A DNA stretch of 64,000 nucleotides from Chitinophagales bacterium (GTDB taxonomy: Bacteria > Bacteroidota > Bacteroidia > Chitinophagales > Chitinophagaceae). The first letter of the stretch is position 1. Each line of letters starts with the position of its first letter. Shown here in pieces: positions 1 to 9,166 of this stretch. The notes under the pieces are model-generated. The model saw nothing but the letters and a program-made list of their open reading frames with translations. It was not told the DNA's origin and made no database searches. The stretch covers positions 186,001 through 250,000 of the forward strand of contig JAFLBN010000001.1 of assembly GCA_017303395.1 (NCBI GenBank). The letters are read 5' to 3'. A program made the position numbers and the translations under genes.

Positions 1-598
1 GGTTTCCTTCCATATTGAGCTTTAGCTCTTCCAATACAGCATATCGGCTGTTTTCTTTCACTATAGCCTTAAACTTGTCTGTCTGCTGCAACAACCAATG
101 TATAAACTGTCCCACCTCTGCAAGTGTTGTAAACTTCCATACAGGCGTGCGCTGTATGCCTTCAGTAGTGCAAACAGAGGTAATACCACCACATAGCCTT
201 GTGGCTTTTGCCCCACGATTATAACTTGCAACCAATGCACCTTCTGTAGTAGCTAATGGCACCCAAAAATCACCCTGTGCAGCAGTACCGTTAATGTATA
301 GTGGCCCGGCAATACCTGTAGGTATTTTTGTAAGTCCTATATAATTTTCAATATTCCCCTTGTAATGTTCAGGTGCTTTTTCTTCTCGTAAACCTTGTAA
401 ATATTCCGGATCAATTCCTGTATATTTTTTAATGTATTGTACCCGCTTGTCAACATTTGTAGTTACGTTATCAATATCCGGCAATTGTGGTAAAGAGCCT
501 TGAGCACGCTGAGCAATACCACTCAACACCTCAGTAAAGGGTTTCTTTTCTGTGTATAAATCTATAAGGCTCAAGGCCTTTTTACTGTGTGTAGTCAT
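1..598 (-). CDS. Hydroxymethylglutaryl-CoA reductase, N-terminal part (cut by window edge)
   Basis: The minus-strand frame is open from an ATG at 598 to the left edge, about 199 residues. It reads IENYIGLTKIPTGIAGPL and then PLATTEGALVASYNRGAKAT, the signature of HMG-CoA reductase: the ENxIG..P.G.AGP substrate-binding motif and the ATTEG glutamate of the active site. The enzyme reduces HMG-CoA to mevalonate with NAD(P)H, the committed step of the mevalonate isoprenoid route that some Bacteroidota use. The N-terminus is soluble with no membrane segments, as in bacterial forms. The catalytic Asp/His C-terminal half lies outside the window. Family assignment is firm. Class I versus class II, and cofactor, cannot be settled from this half. 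Confidence 0.88.
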   Translation of the reverse strand, partial: MTTHSKKALSLIDLYTEKKPFTEVLSGIAQRAQGSLPQLPDIDNVTTNVDKRVQYIKKYTGIDPEYLQGLREEKAPEHYKGNIENYIGLTKIPTGIAGPLYINGTAAQGDFWVPLATTEGALVASYNRGAKATRLCGGITSVCTTEGIQRTPVWKFTTLAEVGQFIHWLLQQTDKFKAIVKENSRYAVLEELKLNMEGN

Positions 599-755
599 TC
601 AAGGTATCAACTTGACTATTAAACACACAAATTATGCCATTTTTTTTCTTAATATCTATCAATAATACATCATCCCTATACGCATCCTCACTGGAAAACA
701 GACCCCCTGAGAAACTACGACAGTAAAGACTATCAGTTTTTTTCATTTTATTCTG

Positions 756-920
756 TGGAGTCTAAGGAACGAGTGTCGAACCAATTGAAGGATTTTTTCT
801 GGCGTATTTATCCCTTGAAAGACAGTGTAGGCTTAGCTTTATGCGGTTTGCATTAAGCCAATTTTCAAACTCGTTCAAAATATAAAATTTTAGAAAACTG
901 GCGATTATTAATAATATGTG
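756..920. repeat. Dispersed repeat copy 1 (core only, decayed flanks)
   Basis: First of six copies of the dispersed intergenic repeat. It has the TGGAGTCTA...GAACGAGTGTCGAACC segment, the TTTTTTCTGGCG block and a distal ACTCGTTC followed by AAAATATAAAATTTTAG. The GAACGAGT (767-774) and ACTCGTTC (869-876) ends are perfect 8-nt complements. The left terminator hairpin has decayed, and no TGTAGCA arm repeats follow. The rest of the 599-1206 gap shows no convincing gene. Confidence 0.8.
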
Positions 921-1206
921 TCTGTTTGACTAACAACTATTGTAATTCAAATTGAATGTATACTTCATACAGGACTATACAAATGTCTATATCTTAAGGT
1001 ATGGTCAAATAGAAAACAGGTCTTTTCGTTGAGAAAAATACATTTGCTAGCCAGTGTTTGAATATTTATAGTTGCTCATTTGTCTTGCAGCTTTGTCTAT
1101 GGTTGCCAATAATGGCTCCCTCATTATCAATGAGCGCGAATTATAGCGTTAAAGTTCAATCAAAGGTATTGCCTCCACTTTGGGCAATACCTAGTAACAG
1201 TTTTCC

Positions 1207-2577
1207 TCAGTCTAAATCCATTTTTACCTCTTGTCCATCTTTTTCAATCCTTACTAATTTAATATTCATTACGTTGGTTGGTGAACCCCATTGTGTAACG
1301 TCCATATTTTGGCTTGCACTACCTGAACCGTCAGAATTAATAGTAATATTATAAGAACCGTTGGGTGTACGAGTGGTATGTGTATATTTTGTAGCAACAA
1401 ACTGAACCGTAATATAATATTCTCCTGGTTTCAGATTTTGAAATGAAAAACTGCCTTTATTATCTGTAACTTCGGTAAAAAGTGTTTGTTCTTTTACTTC
1501 CAATGGTAATGGATATGGACCACAACCACTAATTATCTGTCCACCAACAAGTTTTCCTGGGAATTTTTTTTGTATTGAAAGATTGAATTCTGACCACTCT
1601 TTAAAATATGGTGTATTAGGAATTAACATTACAATACTTCCTTTTGGTGCTCTAATTTTGTCTCTACTTTTAAGACTCTCCATTATTGTTCTTGGCTTAT
1701 TTTCATCCACAGTATATGCTTTGCCAGTAACCCTAGCAGTGCCTTGGCTAATCATTGCCTTAGCTTCTTCTGCATCAAACTTTGTTTTTATTGGTTGAAT
1801 ATCTTCTTGGTTATCTACATAAAACTTTTCACCACTACCGTTATAGACAACCGTAAGTATCCTTCTTGTTTTTTTGTCTATTACTATTTTATATGTTTCG
1901 GTAATAGTAAGTGTGTTTCTAAGCTCTACCAAAAAAATATCTAATACTTCTCCTGTTCTGCAAGAAGGGGTTTTAAGTTCTTGTACTTTTTCTATCTCCC
2001 AACGCATCACCTTGGTTCTGTAGCCTTGATCAAAACTTACTTGGGGAATAAATGCTTTATAACCTTCTTTTAGCGGTAAAATACTTATCAAAAATTCTAA
2101 TGAACTTCCAACAAAAAACTTTTCTTCAATAGGCACATCAAACTTTTCTTTTTCACCATTTGCATAATTTTCTAATTCCCCTTTTATTTTACTCCCAAAA
2201 ACTAAATTATAAGAAAATTTTTCTGTTTCAGCTACAGCGATCAATGGTTCAAAAGTTCTTGCGTTTAAAACAGATTTTCTTTTAACCACATCCTTTCCAT
2301 TTTCTGTAAGGCGTTCTTCAATGGTTATTTCCTTTGCAGTCTTGCTAATAGTGACAAAGCGTTTATTTGGAATTTGAGGTTTTTCGGCATTAAATAGATT
2401 GCTTACATTTTGCTCCCATACAAAACTTCCCGTATGAAGTAGTGCGGTATTGATACTTGAGCTACTTGGCTGAACAATATCTGGTTTTTGGGCAAACCCG
2501 TGAAATATATGGAATACTAAAAGAATTGATAATAAGAGTTTTCTATTCCTTTTCTTGATTATTTCATTCATATTCAT
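1207..2577 (-). CDS. Secreted protein with DUF3108-like region and C-terminal Cna-B/carboxypeptidase-regulatory-like domain
   Basis: 456 residues. An N-terminal signal peptide (LLLSILLVFHIFHGFAQ, about residues 13-30) predicts export to the periplasm or outer membrane. Residues about 45-270 form a beta-rich region with an LLHTGSFVWEQ opening and a GSSLEFLISILPLKEGYKA stretch, which resembles DUF3108-type lipid or outer-membrane associated domains (moderate). The last about 150 residues contain VTDNKGSFSFQNLKPGEYY, a classic carboxypeptidase-regulatory/Cna-B beta-sandwich motif. No sorting domain or catalytic motif is visible. The second Met (MNEII) is an equally possible start. It sits alone between two repeat copies. 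The function is unknown; a role in envelope maintenance is only an inference. Confidence 0.7.
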   Translation of the reverse strand: MNMNEIIKKRNRKLLLSILLVFHIFHGFAQKPDIVQPSSSSINTALLHTGSFVWEQNVSNLFNAEKPQIPNKRFVTISKTAKEITIEERLTENGKDVVKRKSVLNARTFEPLIAVAETEKFSYNLVFGSKIKGELENYANGEKEKFDVPIEEKFFVGSSLEFLISILPLKEGYKAFIPQVSFDQGYRTKVMRWEIEKVQELKTPSCRTGEVLDIFLVELRNTLTITETYKIVIDKKTRRILTVVYNGSGEKFYVDNQEDIQPIKTKFDAEEAKAMISQGTARVTGKAYTVDENKPRTIMESLKSRDKIRAPKGSIVMLIPNTPYFKEWSEFNLSIQKKFPGKLVGGQIISGCGPYPLPLEVKEQTLFTEVTDNKGSFSFQNLKPGEYYITVQFVATKYTHTTRTPNGSYNITINSDGSGSASQNMDVTQWGSPTNVMNIKLVRIEKDGQEVKMDLD

Positions 2578-2639
2578 AATTTAATGTTGTTTTTTAATTT
2601 ATTATTTCATTGCGAAGTATTTTTTGTAAAATTGACAAT

Positions 2640-3150
2640 AACGAAGTTAGTTGTTCATTGTTATATTATTACAAGCTTTAAAATCAAGTTATTAATATTT
2701 GTGGCTACCTCTTTCAATTTTTCGTTCGCAGATATAATGTGCTCTTCTTTTAAATTATTTAAACCCTTCTTTGCTACTTCATATATATTGGTATTATTTT
2801 TTGTTCAATGATGAAGGAATAATATGGTGTTTTTACCGACAATAAAGAGCTAAGGCTGATGCGACTTTTTAAATTCAATGTAGCCATCCTTTCCCCTAGC
2901 ATTTCCTGGAATATTCCTGCTTTCGAGCACTACAAAATCATTAAACACTTTAGTGGTATGTTCTACCTTCATGGTATTGCAAAAAGCATGTTGAGCCCAA
3001 TTCACAAAAGGAAAACTAACTGGACTTCCTTTTAACGGATTAATTTTGGGGAAGTTAGCTTTTAAGAAACTCAACTTCAAACTAAACACTCCATTTGACA
3101 GTGCATAATCAATGTGTATGCCTGCAACTACTTCGTCAAATGAAATAAGC
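2640..3150 (-). pseudogene. Possible decayed gene(s), short open fragments
   Basis: On the minus strand two short frames look protein-like. One, at about 3143-2850, has no good start, reads FDEVVAGIHIDYALSNGVF, continues as FVNWAQHAFCNTMKVEHTT and ends in KDGYIEFKKSHQP. The other, at about 2785-2660, reads YEVAKKGLNNLKEEHIISAN with coiled-coil character and is enclosed by stops. I do not recognise either. They may be remnants of one or two inactivated genes. The remaining 2578-3420 sequence shows nothing further. Confidence 0.25.
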
Positions 3151-3422
3151 TAACATATACATTTTTCTATGTAATATTTTTCCATTTTATCAAGGGATTG
3201 GTGTTTCTGAAATAGACCGTAGATGAAGACATTTTTTTGAATGTATCATTTTGTCTCCTAGTTATTCATTTATCCTCTTGTTTATATTATCGAAATAATT
3301 TTAATGAATCATAATAAAATATTTTTCAAGTTCTGCCATTGAAAACCTACGGGATAACGAATCCTGAAAACAATGGCTTTCAATAAACTATAGATAATGA
3401 TAAAAACTTAACGGAAAAGCCA

Positions 3423-3876
3423 AACCCCTGAAAAACCTCTACAGTAGCGACTTTCAGGGGTTCTAAATTTTAGAGAGTGGGGGCTACGGAACGAGTGTCG
3501 AACCAATTGAAGGATTTTTTCTGGCGTATTTATCCACTGAAAGACAATATAGGCTTGACTTTAAGCAGTTTGCGCTGAGTCAATTTTAAGGACTCGTTCA
3601 AAATATAAAATTTTAGAAAACTGATGATTATTAATAATGTGAGCCTAATTAGACTAAATGATAAAGGAGCCAAGATGGCTCCTTTATCATTTAGAGCGTA
3701 CACTATTACTACTGTCACAAACTATTAATGTAAACCCCATTCAATACCAGTCATTTTTCTTGCTCTCAGATCGGTAGTTATTTGTAGTAAATAATTCAAA
3801 TCATTGAAAAACAATAAGATAAACATGCTACAAGCATCTTTTCCTTGTAGCATGTTTGTAGTAAGGTTGTAGCATT
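3423..3876. repeat. Dispersed repeat copy 2 (full module with arm-like repeats)
   Basis: Complete module. A terminator-like hairpin (3423-3462; stem AACCCCTGAAA/TTTCAGGGGTT) comes first. The tRNA-3'-like core (3478-3640) follows, with GAACGAGT and ACTCGTTC complementary ends. A second hairpin (3656-3692) has stem GATAAAGGAGCC/GGCTCCTTTATC and T-tracts on both sides. The right part (3760-3876) carries repeated TTGTAGyA motifs, including an 11-bp inverted repeat CATGCTACAAG/CTTGTAGCATG at 3824-3854. Minus-strand reading of the core gives a TATATTTTG promoter-like element just before the complementary 5' end. Confidence 0.85.
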
Positions 3877-3949
3877 TACATCGTTACTACGAAATACAAC
3901 ATAAATACATCGTACAGGAACTGTACTAAAATTGTTTTATGACCAACAG

Positions 3950-5086
3950 CTATTTATTAATGGTCAGCGTTCCATTAGCAATAATTTCTCCCCTGACTTT
4001 GAATGAATATACGTACTGCCCGTTACTAAGATTGCTTACATCAAGTAGTTGCCCATCTTTTACATCTGACTCTAACACTACCTGACCATTTACAGACACT
4101 AGCTGTAACATCACTTTATCTTCAACACCCTCCAACTTCACAGACAGTGTGTTTGTAACCGGGTTAGGGAACACTGTTGCTGTGTATAAACTCCTTTCGC
4201 GTTGCGAAACACTGCTTTCCTGACCAAACCCCTCAATTTCATTTGCATTAACATAATTATACAATTTCCACATATCATATGTTACAAAACTAGAATCATG
4301 ATACATTCTTACGGTATCATATCGCCAAACAACAACAACAGGATGAATATTTTTAGCCACTTGAGTTGGCCTTAACTTAAATCTAAACGTATTTGTAAAA
4401 ATTGTGTTCGCTGGTATCAACCCCGTATGCATTGTATAACATAGAGAATCCATTCCATCCCAATTCCCATTGGCCCATACAGCGCTTGTAAAATCTGGGC
4501 CAGTCAATTGGTGCATATGATAAATATAACCAGTAGACGATCCAGCCTGATCATAGTATATACTGTCTTGCAGCAAAAGTACACCCACTTTATAGTCTCC
4601 TGTAGTAGCTTTCAAAAACTTGGTCTTTGTTATTATTACAATTGAGTCAGTTGTTCTCTTCGTAACCTTGAAAATTGGAGATGCAATTGGCGCCTGTGCA
4701 TTTGTCGAGTCTATCCTATCCGAAGCAGCCTTATTAAAAGCCTTATCTCCTTTATCATGTGCAATAAAATGATGATTAACGTACATGCTCGGTGAATAGA
4801 TTGTATAATTCAGAAAATACTGATACCCTATCAGATGCATGTACCCTGACAAAAAAGTACCGAGTGGATTAGTACCGTATTTAGCTATTTCTTTTTTAAA
4901 AACGATTAACTTATCCCCATACTTAGCTTTGAACGAGTCCAGCTTTGGATATGCCCAAGAGTAGCATGGACCACAAGTATACACCCCATCTTCTGTAAGC
5001 ACAGAGCGTTGTATATTTGGAAATATTTGGGCATTGGCGCCGATAGAACTTACTATCGAGATTAGAAGAAACAGTATTTTTTTCAT
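3950..5086 (-). CDS. Omp28-related thioredoxin-like protein with T9SS type A sorting domain
   Basis: 378 residues. Signal peptide MKKILFLLISIVSSIGANAQ. A thioredoxin-like CGPC motif lies at residues 38-41 in a TCGPCYSWAYP context, near the mature N-terminus, as in Omp28-like proteins. The middle is beta-rich. The last about 80 residues (VFPNPVTNTLSVKLEG... to NGTLTINK) are a typical type IX secretion type A C-terminal sorting domain, so the protein should be carried across the outer membrane and attached to or released from the cell surface. A redox role for the CxxC is inferred from the motif only. A paralogue with CSIC lies at 31231-32214. It is monocistronic; hairpin 3656-3692 lies downstream and may end the transcript. 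Confidence 0.85.
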   Translation of the reverse strand: MKKILFLLISIVSSIGANAQIFPNIQRSVLTEDGVYTCGPCYSWAYPKLDSFKAKYGDKLIVFKKEIAKYGTNPLGTFLSGYMHLIGYQYFLNYTIYSPSMYVNHHFIAHDKGDKAFNKAASDRIDSTNAQAPIASPIFKVTKRTTDSIVIITKTKFLKATTGDYKVGVLLLQDSIYYDQAGSSTGYIYHMHQLTGPDFTSAVWANGNWDGMDSLCYTMHTGLIPANTIFTNTFRFKLRPTQVAKNIHPVVVVWRYDTVRMYHDSSFVTYDMWKLYNYVNANEIEGFGQESSVSQRERSLYTATVFPNPVTNTLSVKLEGVEDKVMLQLVSVNGQVVLESDVKDGQLLDVSNLSNGQYVYSFKVRGEIIANGTLTINK

Positions 5087-5344
5087 ATTCTATACAATTT
5101 ATTTTTACTATAAAATCAGATAACGTCTGGCATCAAATATCCTAAATACAAATACTCGATTTTTCATATTCTTGTGAGTGACAGTATGTATTTATTATTC
5201 AGGACAACCTGTTGAGAATTCGCAACTTGCTTTATGCTATATCTCATTGTACTAGAGTTATAGTCTGCATTGCTTATTACATAAAATTTAGATTATTCAG
5301 TTCATTATCATTAGTTTGGCTGGATATCAAAAGCTCTCATTGCA

Positions 5345-8314
5345 ATGAGATTCCTGCGCTATATTATTGTTTGCACAAGCATACTATACCTGAATACACT
5401 AGTTGTTGCGCAGGGCTATACCCCGTTCAAGCCAATTGAAGGCACCCTTAGCAAGGTTATATATTGTGTCTTTCAGGATAGCAAAGGGTATATTTGGATT
5501 GGTACAGAATCCGGTGTAAGTCGTTACGATGGATACGGGTATAAACACTACACAAAAGATGATGGGCTAAGTGATAATGAGATATTTCAGATACATGAAG
5601 ACTATAAAGGAAGACTGTGGTTCCTTACCTACAATGGCGAACCTACCCTTTATGATAATGGTAAAATCCTCACATCTTCTAATACTGCTTTTTTACGCAG
5701 CATAAAGCCCGGTATTATAAGTCGTGGCTTTACAAACAGAAATGATACAATATGGTATATAAGCAGAAACAATGCTTATATGTTTATACAAGACACGCTG
5801 AAAAATATTACTCCCGCACCTGATTACAATAAAATGTACGGAGGTTTTATTGAGGTCGTATCTCATTCAGATAAAGTAGTATTGGTTTCTAAATCATCAG
5901 TCTACTACCCTGCTAGCAATACTAAACTAAATATACCCTCTCAATTTGCAAACCAACTTCCGAATACAAGAGCATTGCATATTGGCAACGAACTTATCTT
6001 CTATACTGATTCAGCATTAATAGTCTATAATGTCGGCAATCCTTCTGTCAGAACGGTAACAATTCCGATAAAAAATAAAATCAATACTGTTACTTACAAT
6101 GCACTTAATAAAAAACTATGGTTGATTACTGATGCCAACATATATCTATATAATCTTACAACACAAAAAATACTAAATATCATTCCTGTAAATCTACCAT
6201 TTGCCAACTATATGCTTACGGACAAAGAAAATAATCTATGGCTATCTTCTTCAAACAATGGCCTGTACCTATCGCATGTTTCCTCCGTAGTTAATGTAGA
6301 ACACAATATCCCATTCAGCAATACTGCAGCTTATTGTCTTAGCATGTATTATGGCAGCATATATGCAGGACACAACAACGGAGAATACCTTGTATGGAGA
6401 AAAGACAAAGCAACCTATAAACGGGCAGCAGGAGATAAAAGGTTGGATAAGATATACAGCTTTTGCAATATAAACGACAAGCTGATGGCTGTATACGGAG
6501 CCTTTATATTTGACGCGAACAACGCTGAAAAACATAAGCACCATAACGGAGCTAAAGCAATTGCTTGCAATAATAAAAATGTATACCTCGCATTTTCTTA
6601 TCAGGTAGTTAAGTTATCCTTGGCATTATTTATCAACAACCAATATACAAACTATGATACTGCTCTTACAACGATATATGGGAAACGGGTAAACTCCATG
6701 CTTACAAAAGGTAATGACACAGTATACCTTGGTGCAATTGACGGACTAAAAATACTGGTAAAAGAAAGCATCCAAAATCACCCTAAACAACATTTGGATA
6801 TTTTTAAATGTTCCGTTACAAAGATGGCTATTAACAAAAACAAACAATTGTTTTTTGCTACAGCCGGTAAAGGCATCGGGATATTAACAGCAGACAAATG
6901 CTATGTAATAGACAAAGACAAAGGATTAGCAAGCAATGTATGCAATGGAGTATACGCGGATGGAGATAACACAATATGGGTAGCTACTAATAAAGGAATC
7001 AGCAAAGTAACATTTGCCACTGTTTCCGATAGTATTACCTGCAATATACAAAACTACTCTGTGGCTAACGGCTTGCCTGGTGGCAATACCAATGATGTAC
7101 TTGTAAGTAATGACACAATTTGGCTAGCTACAGACAATGGTGTTTGTTTCATCAAAAAAGAAAATATCGGCAAGCAGCATTCTGCACCCATACTAAATAT
7201 AGAAAGTGTATTTGTAAACAGTAAGCCAACCAATTTCCAAAACCCTATTAAACTACCCTACACATCAAACAACATCCGTATTACCTACACCGGCATAGTA
7301 TACCACAGAGAAAACAGAGTTGTATACAAATACAAACTTGTTGGCGCTGACACGGGTTGGTCTTACACCAGTTCAAGAACGGTCGAATATCCGCATTTAT
7401 CGCCTGGTCGTTACACTTTTATTATCAGTGCTTCAAATTCAAACTCTGAATACAGTAGTACTTTAAAAAAAATAGCAATTGAGATAACTCCCCCGTTCTG
7501 GCAAACGCCCTGGTTCATTAGTTTGGCTGCAGTGATATTAATTTCACTAATCATTTTATCAATCAGTCTGCGTTTTAAGGCTATAAAGAAAAAACATACA
7601 TTAGAAAACAATACACTGCGACTGCAGAAAGAAAAAGCAGAATTTGAAAAAGAAAATATTGCGTATGAGAAACAATTGATAGAACTGGAACAAAAGGCAT
7701 TGAACTTGCAGATGAACCCTCATTTCATCTTTAATGCCATGAATGCTATCAAGGGATTTTATGCACATAATGACAGAGATTCAGCAGACAGCTATATTGA
7801 TAAATTTGCAGCTTTGATGAGGATGATACTGGAATACAACACCAGAAATACCCTCTTACTGCATGAGGAGATAGACATGTTGAAAGCCTATCTGGAACTG
7901 GCTGCTATTCGCAAGGACGATAATTTTACATTCAGCATTAAAGTAGAAGACAACCTCAACATCTGGGGTATCCAAATACCTCCAATGCTACTGCAGCCGT
8001 TTGTTGAGAATGCTGTAATTCACGGTATTGCCTCTCTTCCTGCTAATGGACATATTGAAATACAATTCTCGGCAGGTAATAATATGCTGCAATGTAAAGT
8101 CATTGATAATGGTATAGGAAGGAAAAAATCGCAGGCAATAAACAAGTTCAGGCTTCATCCATCTAAAGGAATAAGTATAACTGAACAACGTTTACAACTT
8201 TTATCGCCGGATAGCCGTCTATATATAGACGACATTACCGACAGCAATGGACAGGTAACCGGAACGATGGTAGTAATATTGCTGCCTATAATATATAAAC
8301 AAACCAGCGCATGA
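5345..8314 (+). CDS. Two-component propeller sensor, LytS-type histidine kinase
   Basis: 989 residues. A signal peptide (residues 1-22) is followed by an extracytoplasmic region of Reg_prop repeats (for example VFQDSKGYIWIGTESGVSRY) to about residue 620, then a Y_Y_Y immunoglobulin-like domain (about 640-705), a membrane helix (about 722-742), a coiled coil, and a His_kinase domain with the phospho-acceptor motif NPHFIFNAMNAI (His near residue 792). The ATP lobe begins IPPMLLQPFVENAVIHGI (about 877). This is the LytS/YehU type of kinase with an external beta-propeller sensor. The stop overlaps the response-regulator ATG by 4 nt, so the pair is co-translated. The ligand is unknown. Confidence 0.92.
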   Translation: MRFLRYIIVCTSILYLNTLVVAQGYTPFKPIEGTLSKVIYCVFQDSKGYIWIGTESGVSRYDGYGYKHYTKDDGLSDNEIFQIHEDYKGRLWFLTYNGEPTLYDNGKILTSSNTAFLRSIKPGIISRGFTNRNDTIWYISRNNAYMFIQDTLKNITPAPDYNKMYGGFIEVVSHSDKVVLVSKSSVYYPASNTKLNIPSQFANQLPNTRALHIGNELIFYTDSALIVYNVGNPSVRTVTIPIKNKINTVTYNALNKKLWLITDANIYLYNLTTQKILNIIPVNLPFANYMLTDKENNLWLSSSNNGLYLSHVSSVVNVEHNIPFSNTAAYCLSMYYGSIYAGHNNGEYLVWRKDKATYKRAAGDKRLDKIYSFCNINDKLMAVYGAFIFDANNAEKHKHHNGAKAIACNNKNVYLAFSYQVVKLSLALFINNQYTNYDTALTTIYGKRVNSMLTKGNDTVYLGAIDGLKILVKESIQNHPKQHLDIFKCSVTKMAINKNKQLFFATAGKGIGILTADKCYVIDKDKGLASNVCNGVYADGDNTIWVATNKGISKVTFATVSDSITCNIQNYSVANGLPGGNTNDVLVSNDTIWLATDNGVCFIKKENIGKQHSAPILNIESVFVNSKPTNFQNPIKLPYTSNNIRITYTGIVYHRENRVVYKYKLVGADTGWSYTSSRTVEYPHLSPGRYTFIISASNSNSEYSSTLKKIAIEITPPFWQTPWFISLAAVILISLIILSISLRFKAIKKKHTLENNTLRLQKEKAEFEKENIAYEKQLIELEQKALNLQMNPHFIFNAMNAIKGFYAHNDRDSADSYIDKFAALMRMILEYNTRNTLLLHEEIDMLKAYLELAAIRKDDNFTFSIKVEDNLNIWGIQIPPMLLQPFVENAVIHGIASLPANGHIEIQFSAGNNMLQCKVIDNGIGRKKSQAINKFRLHPSKGISITEQRLQLLSPDSRLYIDDITDSNGQVTGTMVVILLPIIYKQTSA

Positions 8315-9054
8315 TGCGATGTATTATAGTAGAAGACGAACTGCAATCCAGAGCGGCGCTAAACACAGCCCTGCAACAGCATGTAGATAAAATAAAAGTA
8401 ATAGCAGAAGCAAATAGCGTTGCTACAGCCGTGCAGGCAGTTAATGACTACCACCCTGACCTTGTATTTCTTGACATACAATTAGGCGATGGCAGTGGCT
8501 TTGATGTTATTGAACAAACACAAGGGCACTCATTTAAAATAATATTTCTCACTGCTTACAATCAATATGCAATTGAAGCATTCAGGGTGGCTGCAATAGA
8601 CTATTTGCTGAAACCGCTTAACAAAGAACATCTTGCAGAAGCTATCAATAAAGCTTTATCAACAGAAACCAACAATTATACGCAGCAGGCAAAAGCACTT
8701 ATGCAGTATTTTACAGCGCCTGAGCCTACAGTTAGTTTTTCTACTACAGAAGGTTATAGTATATATCATGTAAGCGAAATAATACGTTGCGAAAGCGATA
8801 GTAACTATTGCCGTATCTTCTTTACCAACGGCTCCAGCCTCTATGTTTCCAAAACACTGAAAGATATTGAAGAACAGTTATCTAAATACGGTTTTGAAAG
8901 AATACATCAATCACATCTAATCAGCATGAAGCACCTGAAAAAATATTATAATAAAGATGGTGGTTATGTATTGATGAGTGACGGGGCACAATTACCGGTA
9001 TCTCAGCGTAAGCGTGCGCATTTAATGTCTTTGCTGGAGCAAGTACAGATATAG
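8311..9054 (+). CDS. LytTR-family response regulator
   Basis: 247 residues. The N-terminal receiver domain has the acidic pocket (VEDE near the start), phospho-acceptor Asp about 55 in DLVFLDIQLGDG, the conserved FLTAY threonine region and the YLLKPL lysine. The C-terminal LytTR DNA-binding domain (about 145-245) includes IIRCESDSNYCRIFF and the FERIHQSHLIS motif. It is translationally coupled to the kinase by ATGA overlap, so it is the cognate output of that sensor. The large T9SS surface protein immediately downstream is a plausible target by position. Confidence 0.93.
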   Translation: MMRCIIVEDELQSRAALNTALQQHVDKIKVIAEANSVATAVQAVNDYHPDLVFLDIQLGDGSGFDVIEQTQGHSFKIIFLTAYNQYAIEAFRVAAIDYLLKPLNKEHLAEAINKALSTETNNYTQQAKALMQYFTAPEPTVSFSTTEGYSIYHVSEIIRCESDSNYCRIFFTNGSSLYVSKTLKDIEEQLSKYGFERIHQSHLISMKHLKKYYNKDGGYVLMSDGAQLPVSQRKRAHLMSLLEQVQI

Positions 9055-9166
9055 CAGATTCTAATCACGAACACACGAATACTAAATAAACCAGTGCATA
9101 TAATAAACCCAACGATTATTACTACTCTTTGGGAGGAAATTTGAGGATTACGTCAAATATATCCTT

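Noticed and set aside
3530-3718. 62-aa minus ORF within repeat copy 2
   Set aside because: It is made of repeat core and hairpin sequence and is not kept open in other copies.
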